Shown one piece after another: positions 1 to 5,599 of a stretch of DNA of 9,192 bases. The DNA comes from Thermoplasmata archaeon (GTDB lineage: Archaea > Thermoplasmatota > Thermoplasmata > Lutacidiplasmatales > UBA184): the NCBI GenBank assembly GCA_030040625.1, contig JASHTI010000138.1, forward strand, positions 1-9,192. Reading direction: 5' to 3'. Under the pieces are notes generated by a model. That model worked only from the letters and a program-made list of their open reading frames with translations, did no database searches and had not been told where the DNA came from. The position numbers and the translations under genes were made by a program. Every line of letters begins with the position of its first letter. The stretch's first letter is position 1.

Positions 1-1
1 G

Positions 2-193
2 GTCGTCGGAGTCCTAGGAGGCGGCGCCTCCGTCTCGATCCCCGTGGTCGTGGTGCTCTTTTCGCTCGGCACGGTCCTTCCGATCGTCGCGGTCCTCGCC
101 GGGGTCGCCGGTGGACTGGGCGCGTTCGTTCTCGTCCTCACCGCCGCGGACCTCGCGAGCGGCGGCGCGGGGAAGGGGCCGGACGCCCCGTAG
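2..193 (+). CDS. C-terminal end of an unidentified integral membrane protein (5' truncated)
   Basis: The frame is open from the left edge and stops at TAG 191-193, giving 63 residues. Residues 1 to about 54 are almost entirely Val, Leu, Ile, Ala and Gly (for example IPVVVVLFSLGTVLPIVAVL), enough for two membrane-spanning helices. A short hydrophilic Gly/Pro/Lys tail (GGAGKGPDAP) follows. Third codon positions are nearly all G or C, as in the other genes here, which supports real coding. There is no motif that identifies a family, and the start lies outside the window. It converges on the TetR gene and their 3' ends overlap by 56 bases (138-193). Its function cannot be told from this fragment. 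Confidence 0.6.
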   Translation, partial: VVGVLGGGASVSIPVVVVLFSLGTVLPIVAVLAGVAGGLGAFVLVLTAADLASGGAGKGPDAP

Positions 194-803
194 CCGCGCG
201 GCGAGGGTCCCGTCGCGGCGGCGCCAGTACGACCGCGAGCGCCCGCCGAAGTGTCTCTCGGATCCGGGCGGCCTCGAACCCGACGCTCAGGTCCCAGACA
301 GCGCCCTCGAACAGCGCAACGACCGTGAAGGCCAGCACGTCCAGGTCCCCGGGCCACGCGAGGAGCCCTCGGCGCCGAAGCTCCGCCAGGAACCCCCGCA
401 GGCTCCGCAGGTCCTCCCGGTGATCGACCCGGATCGCCTCCCGGATCCCGTCGTCGTGCGCCGCCTCGCCCAGGATCTCGAACCAGAGCGCGACCTGTTC
501 ACGGTCGATCGCTCGCGCGAACGTCTGCTCGAAGGAGTCGACGATGCCGCCGGCCGGATCGGCGCCCCGCAGGGCCTCGTCCATCCACCGCCGCGCCTTC
601 CGGCGGTTGGCCGACTGGATCTCCCGCAGCAGCTCGAGCTTGCTCCGGTGGTACTGGTAGAGCGCACCCTTGCTGACGCCGAGCGCGGCGGCGACGTCGT
701 CCATGGTCGTCCGGCGGAACCCCTTCGTCGCGAACAGGCGACGGGCCGCCTCGACGATCCGCGTCCGCGCCTCCGCTTTGTAGCCGGGCACGACCTTCGG
801 CAT
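138..803 (-). CDS. TetR/AcrR-family transcriptional regulator, likely repressor of the adjacent MFS exporter
   Basis: A 221-residue DNA-binding repressor of the TetR family. The N-terminal helix-turn-helix domain covers about residues 8-58: EARTRIVEAARRLFATKGF, then TTMDDVAAALGVSKGALYQYH as the recognition unit, then KLELL. Residues 60-195 form the helical ligand-binding and dimerisation domain, which is not conserved enough to name a ligand. I chose ATG 801-803 over the in-frame GTG at 828-830 because the protein then begins MPKVVP, as many archaeal TetR proteins do, and because GGTGGGG lies just upstream of it. Residues 196-221 are an odd Arg/Pro-rich basic tail that overlaps the convergent gene. 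The gene is divergent from the MFS transporter, and two inverted repeats lie between them, so autoregulation and control of the exporter are likely. The fold is seen directly; the target is inferred from position. Confidence 0.93.
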   Translation of the reverse strand: MPKVVPGYKAEARTRIVEAARRLFATKGFRRTTMDDVAAALGVSKGALYQYHRSKLELLREIQSANRRKARRWMDEALRGADPAGGIVDSFEQTFARAIDREQVALWFEILGEAAHDDGIREAIRVDHREDLRSLRGFLAELRRRGLLAWPGDLDVLAFTVVALFEGAVWDLSVGFEAARIRETLRRALAVVLAPPRRDPRRAATGRPAPSPRRRSRGPRR

Positions 804-855
804 CCGGATCCCCACCGGCCGGCAGGCCACCCGGCTATTACTGACTTTTCGCCCA

Positions 856-875
856 CTAACCTGACCCTAGGTTAG
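856..875. promoter_or_regulatory. Perfect inverted repeat, candidate TetR operator 1
   Basis: CTAACCT (856-862) and AGGTTAG (869-875) are exact reverse complements separated by six bases. The 20-bp size and symmetry fit a dimeric TetR site. It lies in the divergent tetR/MFS spacer, on the tetR side of the second palindrome, with one base between them. It would fall near the predicted tetR start of transcription if the central TATA-like element is used. The inverted repeat is seen directly; binding is inferred. Confidence 0.65.
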
Positions 876-876
876 A

Positions 877-897
877 AAACTGACTTATAGTCAGTTT
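877..897. promoter_or_regulatory. Perfect inverted repeat over the TATA-like element, candidate TetR operator 2
   Basis: AAACTGACT (877-885) and AGTCAGTTT (889-897) are perfect 9-base arms around TAT (886-888), a 21-bp palindrome. It is the most A/T-rich stretch in the spacer and contains TTATAG on the + strand and TATAAG on the - strand. A bound TetR dimer would therefore block TBP in both directions. Further CTGAC half-sites at 841-845 and 861-865 sit 39 and 19-20 bases away from the one at 880-884, close to whole helical turns. The repeat is direct observation; the operator role is inferred from the flanking TetR gene. Confidence 0.75.
884..890 (+). promoter_or_regulatory. TATA-like element for the MFS gene, possibly bidirectional
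   Basis: CTTATAG lies at the centre of the second palindrome, about 56 bases before the MFS ATG. That would put transcription start near 912-914 and leave a leader of about 30 bases. The same bases read TATAAG on the other strand and could also serve tetR, with a leader of roughly 58 bases. No other good TATA candidate exists for the MFS gene. A second weak candidate for tetR (GTAATA on the - strand, around 836-842) cannot be excluded. Confidence 0.45.
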
Positions 898-942
898 GCT
901 CTGGCCGTCGGCACGCGGGGCACGCCCCGGGCTGCGGAGATC

Positions 943-2508
943 ATGGCGCACGCGACCGAATCGTCGGGGACGCCCGTCCGGAACGAGGCGGCGGAGTACC
1001 TGCACGGCGCCGACGCCGCCGCCGTCATCGCGGGGATCTTCCTCGCGATCCTGCTCGCCGGCCTGGACGCCCTCGTGGTCTCCACCGCGCTGCCGACGAT
1101 CGGGGCGTCGCTCGGCGGCGGGGACGACCTCACGTTCGTCACGAGCGCCTACCTCATCGCCTCGACCGTCTCGATCCCGCTCTTCTCCAAGCTCTCGGAC
1201 CTGTACAGCCGGCGCTCGATCTTCGTGGTCGCCCTGCTGATCTTCATCGGCGGCTCGGCCCTCGCCGGCCTCAGCCAGAGCCTCGGGCAGCTGATCGCCT
1301 TCCGGGGCGTCCAGGGGTTCGGCTCCGGTGCCTTCCTGCCGGTGGGGATCGCGATGGTGGCGCTCCTCTTTCCCCCGAAGGCGCGGGCTCAGCTCGTGGG
1401 GATCCTGTCGGCGGCCGGCGGGATCTCGATCGTCGCCGGGCCGCTCCTCGGCAACTACATCGTCACGGTCACGACCTGGCGCTGGGTCTTCTACGTCAAC
1501 CTCCCGATCGGGATCGCCAGCGTCGCGATCATCGCCCTGGGGGTCGGCCCGCTGCGCGCTGTAGCGCGTGGCCGTTTCGACGCCGGCGGGGCGGCCCTTC
1601 TCGCCGGCTGGGTCGCCGCTCTGATGCTGCCCCTCGTGGAGGTGTCGGCGGCGCAGTGGAGCTGGGGATCGCCCGGGACGATCGGGCTCCTGGGCCTCGC
1701 GGTCCTCCTGTTCGCCGCGTTCGTGCTCTGGGAGCTGCGAACGGCGGACCCCGTGGTACCGCTGCGGCTTCTGGGCCGGCGGGTCCTCGGCGCGACCGGC
1801 GGCATCAGCCTCCTGACCGGGGTCGCGCTGACTTCCATGATCACGCTCCTGTCACTGCTCGTCGGGGTCGACCTCGGCCGAAGCGACGCGTTCGTCCGCG
1901 ACGTGATCTACTACTTCGCCCTGCCGTTGATCGTCGGTGCCTTCGCCGGCGGCTTCCTGCTGTCGCGGTACCCGTACCGGGCGGTGATCGCCCCCGCCCT
2001 GTTTCTCGGCGCGGCCGGCGCGTTCCTCCTCACGGCCGTCTCCGCGTCGACGCCGCTCTGGACGCTGTGGCACGGGATCCTGCCGACCGGCGGCCTGGTG
2101 CTGCCGTTGATCCCGTTCGGCTTCGGCGCGGGGATCGGGCTCGCGGGGACGAATATCCTCGTGCAGAACGAGACGCCCCGCTTCGAGGTCGGGGCGGGCG
2201 TCGGGATCGTGCGGTTCCTCCAGAGCCTCGGAGGCGCCGTCGGGCTCTCGCTGCTCACCGTCTATCTCGCCTGGCAGACCCAGGCACTCCTGCCGGCCGT
2301 TCCGTCCCCGGCGGGGGACCTGCGCGCCACGCTCGGGGCCTTCGACCGGGTCTTCGCCATCATGGCCGTGCTGATGTTCGTCTCGGGGGCGCTCGCGCTG
2401 CTGCTCCGGGGGCGGGCGGCCCGCACCGCCGAGCCGGCTCCGGCGGTCGCCGAGAGCCCGCGCGCTCCGGCGGTAGCGACACCGGGCGTCGAGGTACGCG
2501 CGCGCTGA
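943..2508 (+). CDS. DHA2-family (14-TM) MFS multidrug exporter, EmrB/QacA type
   Basis: A 521-residue proton-coupled drug exporter of the major facilitator superfamily in the cytoplasmic membrane. Family motifs appear in order: D1 in TM1 (LDALVVSTALPTI, 41-53, with the conserved Asp42); a motif A variant in the TM2-3 loop (SKLSDLYSRR, 82-91); motif B in TM4 (RGVQGFGSG, 121-129); the antiporter motif C in TM5 (SIVAGPLLGN, 162-171); and the DHA2 signature WRWVFYVNLPIG (179-190). Length and about 14 hydrophobic segments fit DHA2 rather than the 12-TM DHA1 group. Motif A has Ser at both usual Gly positions (82 and 89) but keeps the Asp and the RR pair. Residues 491-521 form a Pro/Ala-rich cytoplasmic tail. 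The ATG at 943 has GGAG (936-939) three bases upstream, rather close. It is divergent from tetR with operators between, so induction by the transported compound is expected. The substrate cannot be read from the sequence. Confidence 0.93.
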   Translation: MAHATESSGTPVRNEAAEYLHGADAAAVIAGIFLAILLAGLDALVVSTALPTIGASLGGGDDLTFVTSAYLIASTVSIPLFSKLSDLYSRRSIFVVALLIFIGGSALAGLSQSLGQLIAFRGVQGFGSGAFLPVGIAMVALLFPPKARAQLVGILSAAGGISIVAGPLLGNYIVTVTTWRWVFYVNLPIGIASVAIIALGVGPLRAVARGRFDAGGAALLAGWVAALMLPLVEVSAAQWSWGSPGTIGLLGLAVLLFAAFVLWELRTADPVVPLRLLGRRVLGATGGISLLTGVALTSMITLLSLLVGVDLGRSDAFVRDVIYYFALPLIVGAFAGGFLLSRYPYRAVIAPALFLGAAGAFLLTAVSASTPLWTLWHGILPTGGLVLPLIPFGFGAGIGLAGTNILVQNETPRFEVGAGVGIVRFLQSLGGAVGLSLLTVYLAWQTQALLPAVPSPAGDLRATLGAFDRVFAIMAVLMFVSGALALLLRGRAARTAEPAPAVAESPRAPAVATPGVEVRAR

Positions 2509-2527
2509 TCCGGGCGCCGGCGGACGA

Positions 2528-3046
2528 CTAGCCGCCGCGAGGGGACTCCGCCGTCCCGCGCGCGCCGGTCGGGACCGATCGCGCGCTCCCGCTCGGGAGC
2601 GGCCGCCGTGTCGCGTAGCCTCCCTCGAGCGCGTGGTAGAACGCGACCGCCGGCTCGTCGGCCCTCCAGCAGAGGAACGCCAGGCGCCCCTCCACGAGGG
2701 CGTAGAAGTCGACGAGCCCGCTCTCCAGGTGCTTGATCTCGATCCCTTCGGCGCGGAGCGCCCCGATCCCCTCCTCGAGGCGGTGCGCGAGGTTCCGCCC
2801 TTCGGCCTCGAGCCGTTCCTGGAGATCGTGGTCCGGGCGGTCGTGCGCCCGCAGCTCCTCGCCCCAGAAGCGGGCCAGCCGGGCGAGCTCCGCCTGCACC
2901 TCGCCGAGTCGCCCGGCCCAGGTGCGGAGGTGCGGCAGCAACTCCCGAAGGGCCGGGAGCCGCACGTTCGCCTCCGCCGCCGTCCACAACCGGGCCGGCC
3001 CGCCGCTCGCGACGCGGGAGCCTGCCGGCGGGTTCTCTCCGACCAT
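2528..3046 (-). CDS. DUF2203 family protein
   Basis: A 172-residue protein matching the DUF2203 family of unknown function. Its N-terminal signature is LWTAAEANVRLPALRELLPHL (20-40). A charged helical stretch (about 42-100) probably forms a coiled coil or helical hairpin. The most conserved part follows: EGIEIKHLESGLVDFYAL (100-117), then LAFLCWRADEPAVAFYHALEGGY (122-144). Known members are usually about 120-150 residues, so the first 18 and last 20 residues here are extra and look disordered. I chose ATG 3044-3046 because a TATATA box lies about 28 bases upstream on this strand, whereas the longer GTG start at 3116-3118 would place that promoter inside the gene. It converges on the MFS gene (19-base gap) and is divergent from tdh. 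No catalytic role can be assigned. Confidence 0.85.
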   Translation of the reverse strand: MVGENPPAGSRVASGGPARLWTAAEANVRLPALRELLPHLRTWAGRLGEVQAELARLARFWGEELRAHDRPDHDLQERLEAEGRNLAHRLEEGIGALRAEGIEIKHLESGLVDFYALVEGRLAFLCWRADEPAVAFYHALEGGYATRRPLPSGSARSVPTGARGTAESPRGG

Positions 3047-3071
3047 CGGCACCGTTCGAAGCGTCGGCCGG

Positions 3072-3077
3072 TATATA
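3072..3077 (-). promoter_or_regulatory. TATA box of the DUF2203 gene, predicting near-leaderless transcription
   Basis: GTATATAC (3071-3078) stands alone in very GC-rich surroundings. Archaeal TATA boxes centre about 26 bases before transcription start, which predicts a start near 3047-3049, essentially at the ATG (3046). The GGTG at 3050-3053 on this strand would then lie outside or at the very edge of the mRNA. The box is symmetric, but nothing about 26 bases downstream on the + strand begins a gene, so I assign it to the - strand. Confidence 0.65.
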
Positions 3078-3146
3078 CGTGGGTCCGGGGGCGGCACGGG
3101 CGCCCGAACGGCTCGCACGACGGGGTGCGGGCGCGCGTCGCACCAG

Positions 3147-3154
3147 CCTTATGG
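3147..3154 (+). promoter_or_regulatory. Probable TATA-like element of the tdh-kbl operon
   Basis: CCTTATGG is the only A/T-containing run in the 100 bases before the tdh GTG (3183). Its centre is about 32 bases before that codon, predicting transcription start at about 3176-3180 and almost no leader. There is no Shine-Dalgarno-like sequence just before the GTG, which agrees with leaderless or near-leaderless initiation. The match to a TATA consensus is imperfect. Confidence 0.5.
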
Positions 3155-3182
3155 GCGGCGCCCGGCTCTGGCCGCCCCGTCC

Positions 3183-4244
3183 GTGCAGGCGGTCGTCAAA
3201 ACCCAGCGGGGCCGCGGCGGCGAGGTCCGGACGGTCCCGACCCCGACCCCGAAGGACGACGAGGTCCTCGTCCGCGTCCGGGCCTCCAGCGTCTGCGGGA
3301 CCGACGTTCACCTCTGGGAGTGGAACCGCTGGGCGGAGAACCGGGTCCACCGGGTCCCGTTCGTGCTCGGCCACGAGCTCAGCGGCGAGGTCGTCGAGGT
3401 CGGGCGCGCGGTCCAGAGCCTCGCCCCCGGAGATCACGTCTCCGCGGAGACCCACATCGTCGACGGCACCTGCTACCAGTGCCGGACCGGTCGCATGCAC
3501 ATCTGCGAGAACGTCGAGGTGCTCGGCGTCGACCGGGACGGCGTCTTCGCCGAGTTCGCCGTCCTGCCGGAGCGCAACGCCTGGAAGAACGACCCGGCGC
3601 TCGCGCCCGAGATCGCGAGCGTCCAGGAGCCGCTCGGCAACGCGGTCCACTCGCTGCTGCCGGAGGCGACCGACGAGGACATCGCCGGCAAGCGGCTGCT
3701 CGTCACCGGCTGCGGCCCGATCGGCCTCATGGCGATCGCCGCGGCCAAGACGTTCGGGGCCGAGACGGTCGTCGCCACCGAGGTGAACCCGCTCCGCGCG
3801 GAGCTCGCCCGCCAGATGGGGGCCGACGCGGTGCTCGACCCCCGCGGGCACGACGGGGACCTCGCCGAGCAGGTCCGCCGCGCGAGCGGAGGACGCGGCG
3901 TCGACGTCGCCCTCGAGATGAGCGGCCACCCGAGCTCGCTGACGCTCGTCTTCGACGCCCTGACGGCCGGTGGGCGCGTCTCGCTGCTCGGTCTCTTCGA
4001 CCGCCCCGCGACGCTCGACATCGACGGGGCGCTCGTCCTCAAGGCGGCCCAGGTCCACGGGATCTTCGGCCGCCGGATGTTCGAGACCTGGTACCAGGTC
4101 AAGAGCCTCCTCGCGCGCGAGCCGTTCCGCGCGAAGGTCCGGCAGATCATCACGCACCGGCTGCCGATCCCCGAGGTCGGCCGCGCGATGGAGCTGATCG
4201 CCTCGCAGCAGGCGGCGAAGGTCTCGCTGGAGGCGCGCTGGTGA
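3183..4244 (+). CDS. tdh: L-threonine 3-dehydrogenase (NAD+, zinc-dependent)
   Basis: A cytosolic medium-chain zinc dehydrogenase of 353 residues that oxidises L-threonine to 2-amino-3-oxobutyrate with NAD+. The N-terminal GroES-like domain carries the catalytic zinc residues Cys38 (SVCGTD), His63 and Glu64 (GHE), plus Glu149 in EPLGNAVH. The structural-zinc loop has Cys97, Cys100 and Cys108 at the family spacing, but the first of the usual four Cys is Asp94. The Rossmann domain has GCGPIG (176-181) and Glu200 after the second strand (VVATE), which favours NAD+ over NADP+. GIFGRRMFETWY (293-304) and QIITHRLPI (321-329) are strong threonine dehydrogenase signatures. The GTG start gives VQAVVKT, aligning with the family's MKAVVKT; the frame is open further upstream without family similarity. 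It is the first gene of a two-gene unit with kbl, whose GTG overlaps its TGA. Confidence 0.95.
   Translation: MQAVVKTQRGRGGEVRTVPTPTPKDDEVLVRVRASSVCGTDVHLWEWNRWAENRVHRVPFVLGHELSGEVVEVGRAVQSLAPGDHVSAETHIVDGTCYQCRTGRMHICENVEVLGVDRDGVFAEFAVLPERNAWKNDPALAPEIASVQEPLGNAVHSLLPEATDEDIAGKRLLVTGCGPIGLMAIAAAKTFGAETVVATEVNPLRAELARQMGADAVLDPRGHDGDLAEQVRRASGGRGVDVALEMSGHPSSLTLVFDALTAGGRVSLLGLFDRPATLDIDGALVLKAAQVHGIFGRRMFETWYQVKSLLAREPFRAKVRQIITHRLPIPEVGRAMELIASQQAAKVSLEARW
4229..4233 (+). promoter_or_regulatory. Ribosome binding site fixing the kbl start
   Basis: GGAGG lies inside the end of tdh, seven bases before the GTG at 4241-4243. This is ideal spacing and decides that GTG as the start, even though the frame is open far upstream. 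Confidence 0.8.
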
Positions 4245-5443
4245 CGGCCCCGCGTTCCCCGACCGACTTCCTCGCGGCGGAGGTCCACGAGCTCGAGGCG
4301 GCGGACCTCGACTGGAAGCTGCGGGTCCTCGCCGGCCCCAGCGTGCCCGCCTGCACGATCGACGGCCGGTCGGTGCTCATGCTCTGCTCGAACAACTACC
4401 TCGGCCTCTCCAACCATCCGAAGCTGAAGGAAGCGGCGATCGCCGCCGTGCGGACCCACGGGGCGGGCTCCGGCTCGGTCCGGCCGATCGCCGGCACGAT
4501 GGACCTCCACGTCGAGCTGGAGCGCCGCCTCGCGCGCTTCAAGGGGGCCGCGGCCTCGCTCGTCTACCAGACCGGCTTCGCGGCCAACGCCGGCCTCATC
4601 CCGCAGCTCGTCGGCGAGGGGGACCTCGTCGTCAGCGACGAGCTGAACCACGGCAGCATCATCGATGGGGTGCGGCTCTCCCGCGCCGAGCGGGCCGTCT
4701 ACCGCCACGCGCAGCCGGAGGACCTCGCCCGCGTCCTCTCGGAGGCGGAACGGCACGTCCCGTCCTACCGTCGCATCCTGGTGGTCACGGACGGCGTCTT
4801 CTCCATGGACGGAGACATCGCGCCGCTCGACCGGATCGCGCCGATCGCCGCCGCGCACGGCGCGATGCTCTACGTCGACGACGCGCACGGCGAGGGGGTC
4901 CTCGGCCCGGGGGGCCGCGGGATCGTCGCCCACTTCCGCCTCTCCCGCGACCTGGTCCACGTCGAGATGGGAACGTTCTCCAAGGCGTTCGGGGTCGTCG
5001 GGGGCCACGTCTCCGGCTCCGCCGAGCTGGTCCGCTTCGCGTGGAACAAGTCCCGCACGTGGCTGCTCAGCGGCTCGGCCCCGCCGGCCGTCGCCGCCGC
5101 CTGCACCGCGGCGATCGACGTCCTGGAGGGCGAGCCGCAGCACGTCGAGCGGCTCTGGACCCTGACGCGCCGGTTCCAGGGGGCCCTGCGCGACCGCGGC
5201 TTCGATCTCGGCGCGAGCGCGACGCCGATCGTCCCCGTGATCGTCGGCGACAGCGCGAAGGCGAAGCGGATGAGCCAGCGGCTCTTCGAGCTCGGCGTCT
5301 TCGCCCTGCCGATCGTCTACCCGATGGTCGCCCGCGACCGGGCGCGCATCCGCACGATCATGAACGCCGCGCTGAGCGACGAGCAGCTGACGCAGGCGAT
5401 CGACGCCTTCACGCAGGCCGGGCGCGAGCTCGGCATCGTCTGA
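4241..5443 (+). CDS. kbl: 2-amino-3-ketobutyrate CoA ligase (glycine C-acetyltransferase)
   Basis: A PLP-dependent alpha-oxoamine synthase of 400 residues. It cleaves 2-amino-3-oxobutyrate with CoA to glycine and acetyl-CoA, completing threonine breakdown begun by Tdh. Visible features are the SNNYLGLSNHP motif (50-60), His137 expected to stack on PLP (SDELNHGSIIDG, 132-143), the TDGVFSMDG block (183-191), Asp213 and His216 (VDDAHGEG), and the PLP lysine Lys248 in MGTFSKAFG. The C-terminal ARIRTIMNAALSDEQL matches the Kbl/BioF family. Sequence alone leaves some risk of confusion with 8-amino-7-oxononanoate synthase (BioF), but the GTGA overlap with tdh makes Kbl much more likely. Length is normal, apart from a slightly extended N-terminus. 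It shares the tdh promoter. A stem-loop and a terminator-like hairpin follow its stop. Confidence 0.93.
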   Translation: MTAPRSPTDFLAAEVHELEAADLDWKLRVLAGPSVPACTIDGRSVLMLCSNNYLGLSNHPKLKEAAIAAVRTHGAGSGSVRPIAGTMDLHVELERRLARFKGAAASLVYQTGFAANAGLIPQLVGEGDLVVSDELNHGSIIDGVRLSRAERAVYRHAQPEDLARVLSEAERHVPSYRRILVVTDGVFSMDGDIAPLDRIAPIAAAHGAMLYVDDAHGEGVLGPGGRGIVAHFRLSRDLVHVEMGTFSKAFGVVGGHVSGSAELVRFAWNKSRTWLLSGSAPPAVAAACTAAIDVLEGEPQHVERLWTLTRRFQGALRDRGFDLGASATPIVPVIVGDSAKAKRMSQRLFELGVFALPIVYPMVARDRARIRTIMNAALSDEQLTQAIDAFTQAGRELGIV

Positions 5444-5462
5444 CCGCGAGGGCCGCCTCTAC

Positions 5463-5485
5463 GCGCGCGTTCGGGAACCGCGCGC
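5463..5485 (+). other. GC-rich stem-loop downstream of kbl
   Basis: Bases 5463-5472 pair with 5475-5485, with a single bulged C at 5479. The core is GTTC/GAAC extended by GCGCGC repeats on both sides. It begins 19 bases after the kbl stop, so it would lie in the 3' untranslated region and could protect the mRNA end. No T-run follows at once, so by itself it is not a typical intrinsic terminator. Chance pairing is possible in DNA this GC-rich. Confidence 0.35.
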
Positions 5486-5515
5486 CCGTTCGGCGCTCCG
5501 GCGCTCGCTCCCTCT

Positions 5516-5532
5516 CGGAAAATCCGCTTTTT
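5516..5532 (+). terminator. Terminator-like hairpin plus T-tract after kbl
   Basis: CGGA-AAA-TCCG (5516-5526) is a 4-bp hairpin followed by five T residues (5528-5532), the only T5 run in the intergenic region. Archaeal RNA polymerase terminates mainly at T-runs, so this probably ends the tdh-kbl transcript. It lies only 10 bases before the rpl3 TATA box. The stem is short, so the T-run is the stronger part of the argument. Confidence 0.5.
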
Positions 5533-5542
5533 ATCCGGGCCC

Positions 5543-5550
5543 TTATATAG
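5543..5550 (+). promoter_or_regulatory. TATA box of the S10 ribosomal protein operon
   Basis: TTATATAG is the best TATA box in the window and is centred about 54 bases before the rpl3 ATG. It predicts a transcription start near 5572-5574 and a leader of about 26-28 bases. A strong promoter is expected for ribosomal protein genes. The predicted leader contains a G-rich run (5579-5585) ending 14 bases before the ATG, rather far for a Shine-Dalgarno element. Confidence 0.75.
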
Positions 5551-5599
5551 AGCACCTTTCTCCCCCGTCCCCACCTGAGGGGGGGACCCCTATCGACCC

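Noticed and set aside
111..875. Long + strand open frame antisense to tetR (254 residues)
   Set aside because: It is a Pro/Arg-rich product of high-GC antisense DNA, has no family similarity and runs across the operator region. The - strand frame is a clear TetR protein.
3047..3118. Longer DUF2203 start at GTG 3116-3118
   Set aside because: It would place the TATATA promoter element inside the coding region, and the added 24 residues are Pro/Arg-rich without family similarity.
2262..4157. 631-residue open frame on the - strand across DUF2203 and tdh
   Set aside because: It has low-complexity Arg/Ala/Asp/Gly composition and is a mirror frame of tdh, which has all catalytic motifs.
2633..4240. 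Possible fusion of an upstream domain to Kbl, since the frame is open for about 1600 bases before the kbl start
   Set aside because: The upstream part overlaps DUF2203 and tdh in another frame and is Pro/Arg/Gly low-complexity. GGAGG with ideal spacing marks the GTG at 4241.
3473..5143. 556-residue open frame on the - strand opposite tdh-kbl
   Set aside because: It is antisense to two well-supported enzymes and has no recognisable domain. Lack of stops follows from the high GC content.
5567..5587. GTCCCC/GGGGAC hairpin in front of rpl3 as a riboswitch or ribosomal autoregulatory leader
   Set aside because: The predicted transcription start (about 5572-5574) falls within or after its left arm, so it would not form in the mRNA. 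The C and G runs may pair by chance.
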